Part shown: positions 11,401 through 22,350 of the stretch, piece after piece
Numbering within the stretch: position 1 is the stretch's first letter
Layout: each line of letters opens with the position of its first letter
Translations under genes and position numbers: made by a program
The notes under the pieces: generated by a model
Databases searched by the model: none
What the model was told of the DNA's origin: nothing
The model's input: the letters and a program-made list of their open reading frames with translations, nothing else
NCBI GenBank assembly: GCA_965153355.1
Contig: OZ231126.1
Location: forward strand, 60,946,001-61,010,000
Origin: Flaccisagitta enflata
Lineage: Eukaryota; Chaetognatha; Sagittoidea; Aphragmophora
Length of the DNA: 64,000 nt
Direction: 5' to 3'

Positions 11401-13402
11401 CGGATGCAGAATCGGCAAGGAAGCGAGACGCGAGGCCGAGATCACCGTCGGTTTCGACGCTGTTACTGTGCTTAATGTTGCTTTTGAAATGCTTTTGACT
11501 TCGGGTAATATTTTGCAAGACAGAGCATCGACATCGACTGCCGTTGCGGGAGCTTTCGCAACTCTTCCCCTGCCATCTTTCGCCTTGATCGTGCCCTCTG
11601 TCTTCTCATTGTCACGCTCTCTCCCTTCATCTCCGGGGTCTACTTTGTCACCATCGAAGAATCGACGAGATGCCTTCTGTCCCTGTGGAGTTTCGTCAAA
11701 GATCATTGTCTTGCCAGTCGTTAGATCCACTCTATGGAAGACCATGGGTTTTGTCGGATGACCCTGACGCATGTGTGTCTTCATGTGCCCGCGATTGAAA
11801 AACGATGAACCGCATTCGATGCAAACGAATTTATCCTGCAATGCAGATGCAAATGTTTTTATGAAAAAACAAACAGACTACAGACGAAAGTGAAATACAA
11901 GAAGTTAACCCCCCAAAAACTGTAGCACCCCCCCCTACAGCCTCAACCGCAGATTGAAGATAGACATATAAGATGGTGAATGAAAGCTTATATCAATACA
12001 ATTAGCCTCATAAGAGCGATTTTGGAATTTCATTCCCGGTAAAAAGTTATAGCTAAAAAACTAGTAAAAAATTGCCTTTTTAGTGTAATTCAAAAAATGT
12101 TAATTTTAGCTAGTTTTTAATCTGTAACTCTTTACAGGTAATGAAATTCCAAAATTGCTCTGATGAGGCTAATTGTATTGATATAAGCTTTTTTTTCTAT
12201 CTTACATGCGAATCTTCATTCAGCGGTTGCGGCTGTAGGGGGGGGGGGTGCTGCTGTTTTTGGGGGGTTAACTTCTTGTATTTCACTTTCGTCTGTACAC
12301 GATCAGGTCCATCACAGGTCCCACGGATCTGATTGCCGTGGGACAAAAAAGACTACCAATGAAGGCGGCTATGGCCGACAGGAAAAAAGTTGTTAACCTG
12401 GGATCTCTTTTGTCAAGTCATTTTTTTGTTGGCATGTTTTTCTATCCATCTATCAGTTGGTTCGTCGGTTCATCACGCTCAAAATAAAAGGTGATGCGGT
12501 CGTGATTGTGAGTGTAAAGTGGGGGGCATGGTACGCCCCTTCCCTCCCATTTACTTCTTGATATGTAAACAAGCAAAAACCCTATCAAATACAAGCTGCT
12601 TCACTGAATTTCCTACTAGCGAGCCTACTCATTCCAAATCAACACCTGCACAGTGGTATAACCAACTGTTCATCGCACTTTAAATTGGGTCCCTTATTCA
12701 ATCATGTTGAGAGTTCTTGCAAAGGTGAAAATGTAAGTAGTTTTTTTTTTTACCTTTTTTACATTTTATGGTCACAATCCAGAAAATATTGCGCTATCTA
12801 TAGCATTTTTCGGGCAATAAATTAAAACATGCCCTAAAACAGGGCAAAAACGCGGACGGTTGGGCAGGGGCAGTGGTAAAGTACTACAAAACTACTGTGC
12901 AACAGTATTTCACACTTACGTACCTTACAATAACCTATACGACTAGAAATAGACGATATTTCAAGTGTTGAACCGACCGACCAACGAATGGACAACAAAG
13001 GGACAGACCGACACAGCAAGGTAATGAGTCGCGTATCCGCTACTGAATACTAAAAATTTGGAAAATGCAAAGAGGAGGGAGGGGAGCCCGGTCAAAAGGG
13101 CCACTGAAGAAGTCCGCCATTTCTCTCGCTGGCCCTGATTACATAAATGGGGGACAACCGATACAGCAAAATAATTAAGTGCCACACATAGCCCGCTGAG
13201 AGAGCCTAACCTGTGTGTTCGACTGAGCCATTCGCCGGGCGATATCGCTGGATACACCGGCGTCCCACAATTCTTTGATCTCCTCTTTGTAAGAAGCTCC
13301 ATTGTCTTTACACAGTCTTGACGATTCGAGATGTTCCTTCACCGTCTCCACCTTGAAAAAGCATCTCAGGCAGTAAGTGCATGAGAAAATTACATGCGAC
13401 AT
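8438..13402 (-). CDS. Multi-C2H2 zinc-finger protein with repeated finger-tail module
   Basis: Three coding exons on the minus strand: 13402-13211, 11835-8894 and 8690-8438, phases 0/0 and 2/1, GT-AG introns, about 1128 residues. The ATG at 13402 opens directly into a finger. Fingers: a C2HC type in exon 1 (CTYC...H...C), FVCIEC near residue 67, CCPVC in the middle, FTCTVC and FTCTIC near the end of exon 2, and FCTFC spanning into exon 3. Most are followed by an aromatic or hydrophobic stretch and D-x-x-T-G (for example DLTTGK, DLKTGV, DTSTGK). The roughly 600-residue linker is Ser/Thr/Lys-rich with a basic KKKRLTKK patch, suggesting nuclear location. Fingers imply nucleic-acid or protein binding; no orthologue was recognised. 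The M-Q before DKFVC belongs to the intron and acceptor, so translation does not start there. Confidence 0.85.
11879..12297. mobile_element. Fold-back MITE FB2 with TA target site
   Basis: Near-perfect palindrome. The left arm starts TA-CAGACGAAAGTGAAATAC and the right arm ends with the complement followed by TA. The arms include AGCACCCCCCCCTACAGCC and its complement. It interrupts a hairpin-A repeat between ACAGAC and CACGATCAGG; an uninterrupted version reading ACAGAC-TA-CACGATC exists at about 36310-36330 (opposite strand), which proves insertion at a TA. Confidence 0.92.
12298..12350 (+). repeat. 3' end of a hairpin-A element
   Basis: CACGATCAGGTCCATCAC followed by a perfect 9-bp stem (GTCCCACGG / CCGTGGGAC, 12318-12344) and A6. 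The same end is found at 27847-27897 and, inverted with a different stem, at 36274-36330. FB2 separates it from its 5' part. Confidence 0.85.
12840..13046 (+). repeat. Decayed short repeat of the GTCGCG-hairpin family
   Basis: GCGGACGGTTGGGCAGGGGC at the left, GACCGACCGACCAACG in the middle and GACACAGCAAGG-TAATGAGTCGCG at the right, in the same order as the better copy at 35270-35416. Confidence 0.65.
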
Positions 13403-13715
13403 CGCCGTTGAGCGCTTTACGTCGGGGGCAATACAGAATACCGCAGTCAGTCAATGAGACAGAACGATGTTGTAAAGAAGGAATGATTCAGGAACGGGAT
13501 ACTGTTGTAATGTTGTTTAGCATCGGCAAATAGCCCATGTCCTCTGAAACTAGAAGCACAAACTAAGGCAGCAATGGGACAGTTTTTGCGCAAAACCCTC
13601 TCCAGAGGGCGACACTAAACTATCAGAAAAGGAGAATAGGACGTATAACGTGTAGAATCGTACCAATCACAATCCGAGATGTTTTAACCTGACAACGAAG
13701 CGGTGGGATTCTTGA

Positions 13716-13951
13716 ATAACTAACCAATCCGAAGATCGACCTTCGCTTGAGAAACTCAAACATGACGTGGAAAAGTGGCCTATCACCTTGTTTCTCTACG
13801 ATCACGGACCAATTCTAAGTGATAGCATTCCCTACGACGTCAATGACGGCGCTGAGGAGTTGATGGTTTGCGTCAATTTGCCGAGGAGGCGCCACAAGAG
13901 AATGCGAAAAGAGGGTACGAGACCATTGGCAATAAATTATACATCACGGTG
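13716..13951 (+). other. Possible exon, unrecognised
   Basis: An open frame of 78 codons with coding-like composition, including WPITLFLYDHGPI and EELMVCVNLPRRRHKR. A reasonable donor (GAGG|GTACGA) lies at 13915, but no convincing acceptor tract precedes it and no partner exon was found. It lies upstream of the zinc-finger gene, on the opposite strand. It may be an exon of an unidentified gene or chance. Confidence 0.2.
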
Positions 13952-14449
13952 AAAACGATGTCAGTTTAGAGGCGTCAGCGCATCTTAATTTTTTTTTTGT
14001 ATTATCTGACTATCAAAGCCATCAACGAAAATTTTGCTTACATTTCTGCCCAGATACAGGAAAATGAGACATACCGACTAACAAACCTCAACTTTATGCG
14101 TTAATGATACTCGTAGCGACTGAAAATATGAAAGCTTTGAGATTAGCTGAGCTATAATTACTAATGATGACAATGATAATATCATGATTCCCTCAGCTTC
14201 GTTTCAATGACCCGATGGAATCTTCGTTAGCTTGATTCGGTTCATCCTCTTTCATAATGAATGCTGCAGAGGAAGCAATGATTAATGGCTAAATAAGCTA
14301 AATTAATGGCTAATGCCTGTATGACAAAAGTAATCACGTACTGAGCTGAGCGAATCAAGCTGAGATTCAAAATTATGGCCCGAGCTTTGCGTTTGTAGAA
14401 ATCGGTGTTCCTTTGGACTATACTAGCTGGGCTAAGGGATTGATGAGGA

Positions 14450-14575
<126 letters not shown>

Positions 14576-14663
14576 ATTGGATTTTATACACAAAAGTTTT
14601 GACAACAAATGGTAGGCGCTCAGATTGCACAATTTCAAATTTCAATGCCTCTGAGCGTAGATG

Positions 14664-14775
<112 letters not shown>

Positions 14776-15430
14776 ATCCGATTCTTTAAAATTCAAAAGC
14801 CTGTGCCTATTAAAAATGCATCGAAGAGCTATTTTTCAATTTGCTCCTTGTTCTAATTGTACTCTGAGAGTAGATCTAGCTTGCTTGTTAGTTGCTTGCC
14901 AGTAGGTTGGTTATACCTGAGGTACCAGGGGCGAAAGTTGAAATGGGTTCGAATCCTTTAATCACTAAATTTATTCCTTATAAATCTATGGCAGAAATAT
15001 TTTAAAAATCGCTAGTTTTCTGTTGAGCCTTACAAAAAAGTTTCAAATTCTTACCGCCATTGGATCTAACCCACTGACAAACGTTAACTTAATGCACTAG
15101 CGCTATCTCCGAGCTATCAAAAATGACAAGAACGTTTCACTACGGTTGGCAGGGTTTTAGAACTTACGATTCTGACGCTAAGGTTTGCCGTCTCAGACGA
15201 CTTCATTATTCCTCCAGATGCGGGTAAAAACCTTCGGAAGTATACTTCCGCTTTTACCTATGACATTTGTACAATCCGAAACAAGGGCTGAAACAAGAAC
15301 ATTTGTTGTTCTTTGCCCTCCAAGCCGAGCCCTTGGAATAAGCCTAGCTCCTACAGTGGTTGTTCATTTAAGACTATTTATCCACTGAAGCATACTGCAC
15401 AATATCCGCCAAAAGAAAAACAAAAACGGT

Positions 15431-15436
15431 TTTAAT
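15431..15436 (-). promoter_or_regulatory. Possible poly(A) signal of PIGO
   Basis: TTTAAT on the plus strand (ATTAAA on the minus) lies about 130 nt past the PIGO stop codon. Confidence 0.35.
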
Positions 15437-15564
15437 AAATACATACGCAAAATTGAATCAGCGAACAGTCAGAACATCGGAAAACATATCCGCTGCACAC
15501 GCAAAGAAAGCCAACTGCAACCAAGCCATTCACCCTCCTGAGTAAAATTTCTTTACAGTCCGTC

Positions 15565-16822
15565 TCATTTTTTCGCGATTCTATCTTGCACCGATTGCAG
15601 CCAAGATCGAATCAAACGATCCACTCTGAGAAAGAACACGACTCCCAAAAGTATGACAGCGCCGGTGACGCCGAATCTTGCGCTCTCGAAGATGAAGCGT
15701 GGCGCGAATATTTTCCAAACCATCAAATGTCTTCGGTGCATCGCCGCCGCGGCCATCGACGCCAACGACCGTAGAGAACAATACAGAATAAATCCCAAAG
15801 CGAGCTTCATTAAGGCGACGCCAACGACGCGTGGATTGTCTTGCAGCGCCACCTCGCATTTCTGCTCCACCGCCGGCGACACGTGTCTCTTGGAGAAATA
15901 AAAGGCGACTTTCCCTCTCGCGTACGGCCACAGCGCCAGCAGCGGCAGCGTCGCGGCGGCGGCAACGTCGGCGAAGAAGAGATTGAGCGAGACGAGCAGC
16001 GCCGGTACGATGTTGGTAGCGTGGTCGCCGACGACACCGTGAAAGGCCGCGTTCCAGGGAATGCTGGGGATCGATGACTGATGACCGGTGTTGAAATAAA
16101 AAGCGGTCGATACGAGGCCCCAACCGACTATGGTCCACCATGGAATGAGCAAGTAGGCGGCGAAGGAAGAGCCCGTCGTAGATTGAAGCGCTTCCTGTCG
16201 AGGCCAACGAGTCGCCGAGTATATTTCCAACCACAATATCAGCGTCAGCAAATACGAGGCGATTGAGAAAACCAATCCGTCGCCCAAAAGCATCGCGCCA
16301 AGTAGGGAAAAGTTAATGAGCATCGCGAGAAAGACGGCCGAGTAGGCCGTGGCGAGACCGTAAGCGTGAGGAGGAGGAAGTGGCTCTTCCCGAGCTTCGA
16401 GGCCGTTTCTTCCGTTGGCCGACGTCGATGTCGTTTTCAGATGATTTTTCCAGTTCATTTTGATCCGACGATAGGCGGCTCTTATCAGGTCTTCGGCGGA
16501 CCCTTTGCCGAGACTGAGTTTGGTTTCTTCTCCGTCTTCCGGACGTGGAAAATGAACCAGATAAACGAGGAGTGGATTCCAAACTAGCGCGACGAAGACC
16601 AACATTGTTAAAACGTACACACCGCGCGGCATGAACACTTGCTGCCACATAGGCAACTTGTCGTGCGAGGCCCAATGCAGACTGAGGCAAATCACGGCGA
16701 CCGGTAAGGCGTATTTGACGGCGAGCACGGGCAAACTCTCGCCGCTTAAATTGCCATCGTGCCGGAGTAGTTGCCGTAAAATGTAAACGAATCCGACCAC
16801 CACCGCAACGGAACCAAAGTAA
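15565..16822 (-). CDS. PIGO: GPI ethanolamine phosphate transferase 3 (PIG-O), C-terminal membrane exon
   Basis: One exon, starting after an acceptor (TCTCATCCAG, 16832-16823) with one base completing the previous codon, encodes 418 residues and ends at TAA. PIG-O adds the terminal ethanolamine phosphate to GPI anchors in the ER membrane. The sequence is strongly hydrophobic with eight or more membrane segments. It carries typical PIG-O C-terminal stretches: SIPSIPWNAAFHGV, PALLVSLNLFFADV, LLALWPY and MVWKIFAPRFIFESARF followed by a last helix and the end FLRVDRLIRSWLQ. The N-terminal lumenal alkaline-phosphatase-like domain is not in this exon, and no matching exon was found further along the minus strand; a 2.5-kb palindromic satellite begins about 130 bp upstream. 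The frame is intact, so a functional gene with a long repeat-filled intron is most likely. Confidence 0.87.
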
Positions 16823-17759
16823 CTGGATGAGAGATGAGAATAGCAAATTCATAATTTCTGCAATTGACATAGAACCGAGGCAAAAATGTACTACATAAGA
16901 AAAAAGCTTGTAAATTATCTACCCAGACATGGAGGTGACCGCGACATTTCGATGATTTTCAAAAATCATCGAACTTCGATGATTCTTAAAAATCATCGAG
17001 TTTCGATGATTTTTGAGAATCATCGAGTTTCGATGATTTTTCCTTACAGGATCCATAGCAAAAAATCATCGAAACTCGATGATTCTCAAAAATCATCGAA
17101 CTTCGATGATTTTTTTCTAAGGATACTTTCTGAGGAAAAATCATCGAAAGTCGATGATTTTCAAAAATCATCGAAACTCGATGATTCTCAAAAATCATCG
17201 AACTTCGATGATTTTTGCTAAGGATACTTTCTAAGGAAAAATCATCGAAAGTCGATGATTTTCAAAAATCATCGAAACTCGATGATTCTCAAAAATCATT
17301 GAAACTCGATGATTCTCAAAAATCATCGAACTTCAATGATTTTTGCTAAGGGTGCTTTCTGAGGAAAAATCATCGAAAGTCGATGATTTTCAAAAATCAT
17401 CGAAACTCGATGATTCTCAAAAATCATCGAACTTCGATGATTTTTGCTAAGGATACTTTCTATGGAAAAATCATCGAAAGTCGATGATTTTCAAATTGAA
17501 AATCATCGAAACTCAATGATATTCAAAAATCATCGAAACTCGATGATATTTAAAAATCATCGAAACTCGATGATATTTAAAAATCATCGAAACTCGATGA
17601 TTCTCAAAGATCATCGATCCTTCCTGAGGAAAAATCATTGATAGTCAATGATTCAAACATTACTGAATCATTTTTCTTATAAGGATCCATACAAATAAAT
17701 GATCAAACTTGATGATTTTTTGCTATGGAGCCTCGAAGTCTAAAATCATCGAACTTCGA

Positions 17760-18040
17760 TGATAATTCCTTAGAAAACCTTTTTAGCCACTAATTTGGCT
17801 GCTGGGCTGCTGGGCTGCTGATCTGCTGCTCTGCCACACTGCTTGGTCCAGACCACCTCTGCAGATACACTGCTATAGTGATGTATATACTGCTGCATGA
17901 GTCTCCATTGCAAACTAATATAATAATAATATATTTAGGGAAGGTTGGGGCTATAAGGCAGGGGTTTAAAAAGGGGATTTAGCAGCAGAGCAGTACTTTG
18001 CAGTAAAAACCACAGCAGCCGCTTCAGCACATATCTATCA
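17760..18040 (+). repeat. Spacer unit 1 of 3 in the palindromic satellite
   Basis: Begins in TTAGAAAACCTTTTTAGCCAC, continues through GCTGCTGGGCTGCTG and TCCAGACCACCTCTGCAG, then GGGGCTATAAGGCAGGGG-TTTAAAAAGGGGATTTAG, and ends in CAGCCGCTTCAGCACATATC. Copies 2 (18500-18780) and 3 (19160-19435) are nearly identical, so the higher-order unit is about 700 bp. Confidence 0.9.
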
Positions 18041-18499
18041 AAAATCATCGATCTTCGATGATTTTCAAAAATCATCGAACTTCGATGATTTTCAAAAATC
18101 ATCGAACTTCGATGATTTTCAAAAATCATCGAACCGATGATTTTCAAAATCATCGAACCGATGATTTTCAAAAATCATCGAACTTCGATGATTTTCAAAA
18201 ATCATCGAACTCGATGATTTTCAAATATCAATCCTTGATGAGAAAAATCATGAAGGATGATTTTCAAAAATCATCGAACTTCGATGATTTTCAAAAATCA
18301 TCGAACTTCAATGATTTTCAAAAATCATCGAACTTCGATGATTTTTTCTTATGAATCCTTCCTGAGGAAAAATCATTGATAGTTGATGATTCTCAAAAAT
18401 TACTGGAGTTCAATGATTCTTCCTAAGAGGATCCATAGAAATAAATGATCGATGATTTTTTTCTATGGAGCCTCGAAGTCTAAAATCATCGAACTTCGA

Positions 18500-18780
18500 T
18501 GATAATTCCTTAGAAAACCTTTTTAGCCACTTAATTGGCTGCTGGGCTGCTGGGCTGCTGATCTGCTGCTCTGCCACACTGCTTGGTCCAGACCACCTCT
18601 GCAGATACACTGCTATAGTGAAGTATATACTGCTGCATGAGTCTCCATTGCAAACTAATATAATAATATATTTAGGGAAGGTTGGGGCTATAAGGCAGGG
18701 GTTTAAAAAGGGGATTTAGCAGCAGAGCAGTACTTTGCAGTAAAAACCACAGCAGCCGCTTCAGCACATATCTATCAAAA
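18500..18780 (+). repeat. Spacer unit 2 of 3
   Basis: Nearly identical to spacer 1, with small indels such as one fewer TAA in the TAATAATAT stretch. Confidence 0.9.
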
Positions 18781-19159
18781 ATCATCGAACTTCGATGATT
18801 TTCAAAAATCATCGAAGTTCAATGATTTTCAAAAATCATCGAACTTCGATGATTTACAAAAATCATCGAACTTTGATGATTTTCAAATTTCATCGAACTT
18901 CGATGATTTTCAAAAATCATCGAACTTCGATGATTTTCAAAAATCATCGAACTTCGATGATTTTCAAAAATCATCGAACTTCGATGATTTTTTCCTATGA
19001 ATCCTTCCTGAGGAAAAATCATTGATAGTTGATGATTCTCAAACATTACTGGAGTTCAATGATTTTTCCTAAGAGGATCCATAGAAATAAATGATCAAAC
19101 TTCAATGATTTTTTGCTATAGAGCCTCGAAGTCCAAAATCATCGAACTTCGATGATAAT

Positions 19160-19435
19160 TCCTAAGAAAACCTTTTTAGTCACTTAATTGGCTGCTGGGC
19201 TGCTGGGCTGCTGATTTGCTGCTCTGCCACACTGCTTGGTCCAGACCACCTCTGCAGATACACTGCTATAGTGAAGTATGTACTGCTGCATGAGTCTCTT
19301 TTGCAAACTAATATAATAATATATTTAGGGAAGGTTGGGGCTATAAGGCAGGGGTTTAAAAAGGGGATTTAGCAGCAGAGCAGTATTTGGCAGTAGAAAA
19401 CACAGCAGCAGCTTCAGCGCAGATTTTGCAAAAAT
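19160..19435 (+). repeat. Spacer unit 3 of 3
   Basis: The most diverged copy, with scattered substitutions such as GTATGTACTG for GTATATACTG. It is followed by only one and a half palindromic units before the array ends. Confidence 0.9.
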
Positions 19436-19499
19436 CATCGAAGTTCGATGATTTTTGAAAATCATCAAGTTGTGAGTATTCTCAAAAATAATGGAACTT

Positions 19500-19790
19500 T
19501 GTCATTTGTCCCAGGGAAAATCCATGATGGTTGATCTAGAGAGAATCCTGGACACTTACTCCAGAGACAATTCATGACACTTGATTATAGACAATCATTT
19601 TTGTCCCAGGGACAATAACACTTGTACCAGGGACAATCCATGAACCTTGTTTCAGGGACAACCATGACACTCCAGGGACAATATATGACACTTGTCCAAA
19701 GTACAATCCATGACATTTCTACTAGGGACAATCCATGTTGCGTGTACCAGGGACAATCAGCTTGTTGCATGTCCATGGGGACAAACCATA
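19500..19790 (+). repeat. Minisatellite A (GGGACAATCCATGACACTTG)
   Basis: About ten degenerate 24-26 bp units. First member of a chain of related minisatellites that continues to about 22880. Confidence 0.85.
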
Positions 19791-19849
19791 AATCGCTTTT
19801 GTCCACATATGACAACAATTTGATGGAGCATTACCTCTGATAGGATCTT

Positions 19850-21450
19850 GGCTATTTGAGCGGACAACCTCAATGCTTGACTGAGGGGGACAACCCTCAA
19901 CACTCGACTTGAGGCTGACAACCTCGACACTTGACTGAAGCAGACAACCTTGAACCCTTGACTGAAGTGGGCAGCCTTGGGCATGGCTGGAGCAGGACAA
20001 CTGGAGCAGGACAACTGGAGGAAGAGAACCCGAACTCTTTTATAGCAGACAACCTTGACACTTGACTAAAGTGGACAACCTAGACAAGTAAGTGTGTGAG
20101 TGGGTACCCAATTTTATCCTTCCATCAGTTTGTGCTCCACTCAATTGGCAACAATCTTGAGAAAGGTGACAACCTTGACACAATTGAAAAAGGTGACAAC
20201 CTGACACTCAATTGAAAAAGGTGACAACCTGAGGAAGGCGACAACCTGGACACTTGAAGGCGACAACCTGGACACTCAATTGAGGAAGGCGACAGCCTGG
20301 ACATTCAATTGATGAAAGCGACAGCCTTGACACTCAATTGAGGAAGGCGACAGCCTTGACACTCAATTGAGGAAGGCGACAACCTTGACACTCAATTGAG
20401 GAAGGCGACAGCCTTGACACTCAATTGAGGAAGGCGACAGCCTTGACACTCAATTGAGGAAGGCGACAGCCTTGACACTCAATTGAGGAAGGCGACAGCT
20501 TTGACACTCAATTGAGGAAGGCGACAGCTTTGACACTCAATTGAGGAAGGCGACAGCCTTGACACTCAATTGAGGAAGGCGACAACCTTCACACTCATTT
20601 GAGGCAGCGGACAACCTTCACACTCATTTGAGGAAGCGGACAACCTTCACACTCATTTGAGGAAGCGGACAACCTTCACGCTCATTTGAGGAAGCGGACA
20701 ACCTTCATGCTCATTTGAGGAAGCGGACAACCTTCACACTCATTTGAGGAAGTGGACAACCTTCACACTCATTTGAGGAAGCGGACAACCTTCACACTCA
20801 TTTGAGGAAGCGGACAACCTTCACACTCATTTGAGGAAGCGGACAACCTTCACACTCATTTGAGGAAGCGGACAACCTTCACACTCATTTGAGGAAGCGG
20901 ACAACCTTCACACTCATTTGAGGAGTCGGACAACCTTGACACTCATTTGAGGAAGCGGACAACCTTGACACTCATTTGAGGAAGCGGACAACCTTGACAC
21001 TCATTTGAGGAAGCGGACAACCTTGACACTCATTTGAGGAAGCGGACAACCTTGACACTCATTTGAGGAGGCGGACAACCTTGACACTCATTTGAGGAGG
21101 CGGACAACCTTGACACTCATCTCAGGAAGCGGACAACCTTGACACTCATCTCAGGAAGCGGACAACCTTGACACTCATCTCAGGAAGCGGACAACCTTGA
21201 CACTCATCTCAGGAAGCGGACAACCTTGACACTCATCTCAGGAAGCGGACAACCTTGACTCTCATCTCAGGAAGCGGACAACCTTGACCCTCATTTGAGG
21301 AAGCGGACAACCTAGACACTCATTTAAGGAAGCGGACAACCTTGACACTGAATTGAGGAAGCAGATAACCTTGACACTTATTTGGGGAAGCAGATGACCT
21401 TGACACTTGTTTGAGGAAGCGGACGACCTTGGCACTTGACAACATTGAAA
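19850..21450 (+). repeat. Minisatellite B (29-bp GGACAACCTTGACACTCAT family)
   Basis: Diverged units to about 20260, then roughly 40 regular 29-bp units. Three blocks follow each other: CAATTGAGGAAGGCGACAGC, then CATTTGAGGAAGCGGACAAC with TTCACACT, then the same with TTGACACT and CATCTCAGGAAGC. Blocks of identical variants point to local amplification. Confidence 0.95.
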
Positions 21451-21639
21451 ATTGATTGAAGGAGTGAACAATCACAACACTCCAGTGAGGAAGTGGACAA
21501 TCTGAACAGATTAAGAAAGCAGTTGCAGACTGCGTCAACATGATGGATGGAGACTTGGTTATGGTAGTTGGCACATTGCCATTGATGAGAGTTGAGACAT
21601 TGCCAAGAGTTGACAAGGTTTGGGAACATTATCATCGAT

Positions 21640-22350
21640 GCGAGTTAGGGACATCGTCATCATTGAGAGGGACATCGTAATTGATGAGAGTTAGGGACAT
21701 TGTCATCAATGAGACTTAAGGACATCGTCATTGATGAGAGTTAGGAACATCAGCATCGATGAGAGTTAGGGACATCAGCATCGATGAGAGTTAGGGACAT
21801 CAGCATCGATGAGAGTTAGGGACATCAGCATCGATGAGAGTTAGGGACATTGTCATCTATGAGAGTTAGGGACATTGTCATCTATGAGAGTTAGAGACAT
21901 TGTCATCAATGAGAGTTAGAGACATTGTCATTGATGAGAGTTAGGGATATTGTCATTGGTGAGAGATAAGGACATTGTCATCAATGAGAGATAGGGACAC
22001 TAAAATTGATGAGAGTTAGGGACATTTTAATTGATGAGAGTTAGGGACATTGTAATCAATGAGAGTTAAGGACATTGTCATCAATGAGAGTTAAGGACAT
22101 TGTCATCAATGAGTGTTAGAGACATTATCATCAATGAGAGTTAGAGACATTGTCATTGATGAGAATTAGGGATATTGTCATTGGTGAGAGATAAGGACAT
22201 TGTCATCAATGAGAGATAGGGACACTAAAATTGATGAGAGTTAGGGACATTGTAATCAATGAGAGTTAGGGACATTGTAATCAATGAGAGTTAGGGACAT
22301 TGTCATCTACAAGAGTTGGGGATATTGCCATTGATGAAAGTTGGAGACAT
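21640..22350 (+). repeat. Minisatellite C (25-bp GATGAGAGTTAGGGACAT)
   Basis: About 28 units of 25 bp. A subarray around 21890-22010 is repeated nearly verbatim at about 22120-22240, a higher-order duplication. Degenerate units continue to about 22880, separated by non-repetitive DNA at 22400-22580. Confidence 0.93.

Larger units (their letters stand above)
11836..13210 (-). other. First intron of the zinc-finger gene
   Basis: About 1.4 kb between the donor at 13210-13209 and the acceptor at 11837-11836. It holds fold-back element FB2, the 3' end of a hairpin-A element (12298-12350) and a decayed hairpin-type short repeat (12840-13046). Nothing else was recognised. Confidence 0.75.
16945..19480. 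repeat. Palindromic satellite, unit AAAATCATCGAA-n-TTCGATGATTTT
   Basis: About 50 copies of a 25-28 bp unit that is its own reverse complement, so every unit can fold and both strands look alike. The array is broken by three copies of a roughly 310-bp spacer (about 17760-18040, 18500-18780 and 19160-19435), and short segments near 17220, 17340 and 17460 carry TGCTAAGGATACTTTCT. It begins just upstream of the PIGO exon. Confidence 0.95.

Noticed and set aside
9114-11761. Several plus-strand open frames of 60-194 codons
   Set aside because: They are antisense shadows of the 981-codon zinc-finger exon, without splice context or homology.
8890-11841. M-Q as the start of the large zinc-finger exon
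   Set aside because: ATGCAG overlaps the splice acceptor, and a phase-compatible upstream exon with its own finger and ATG exists at 13211-13402.
15581-16587. Arg-rich frames on both strands
   Set aside because: Shadows of the PIGO exon caused by its GC-rich third positions.
16945-19480. Telomere or subtelomere signal because of TTTAGGG-like words
   Set aside because: TTTAGGGAAGG occurs once per spacer and never in tandem.
20260-21440. Regular 29-bp repeats resemble a CRISPR array
   Set aside because: Units are contiguous without unique spacers, no cas genes exist, and the setting is eukaryotic.
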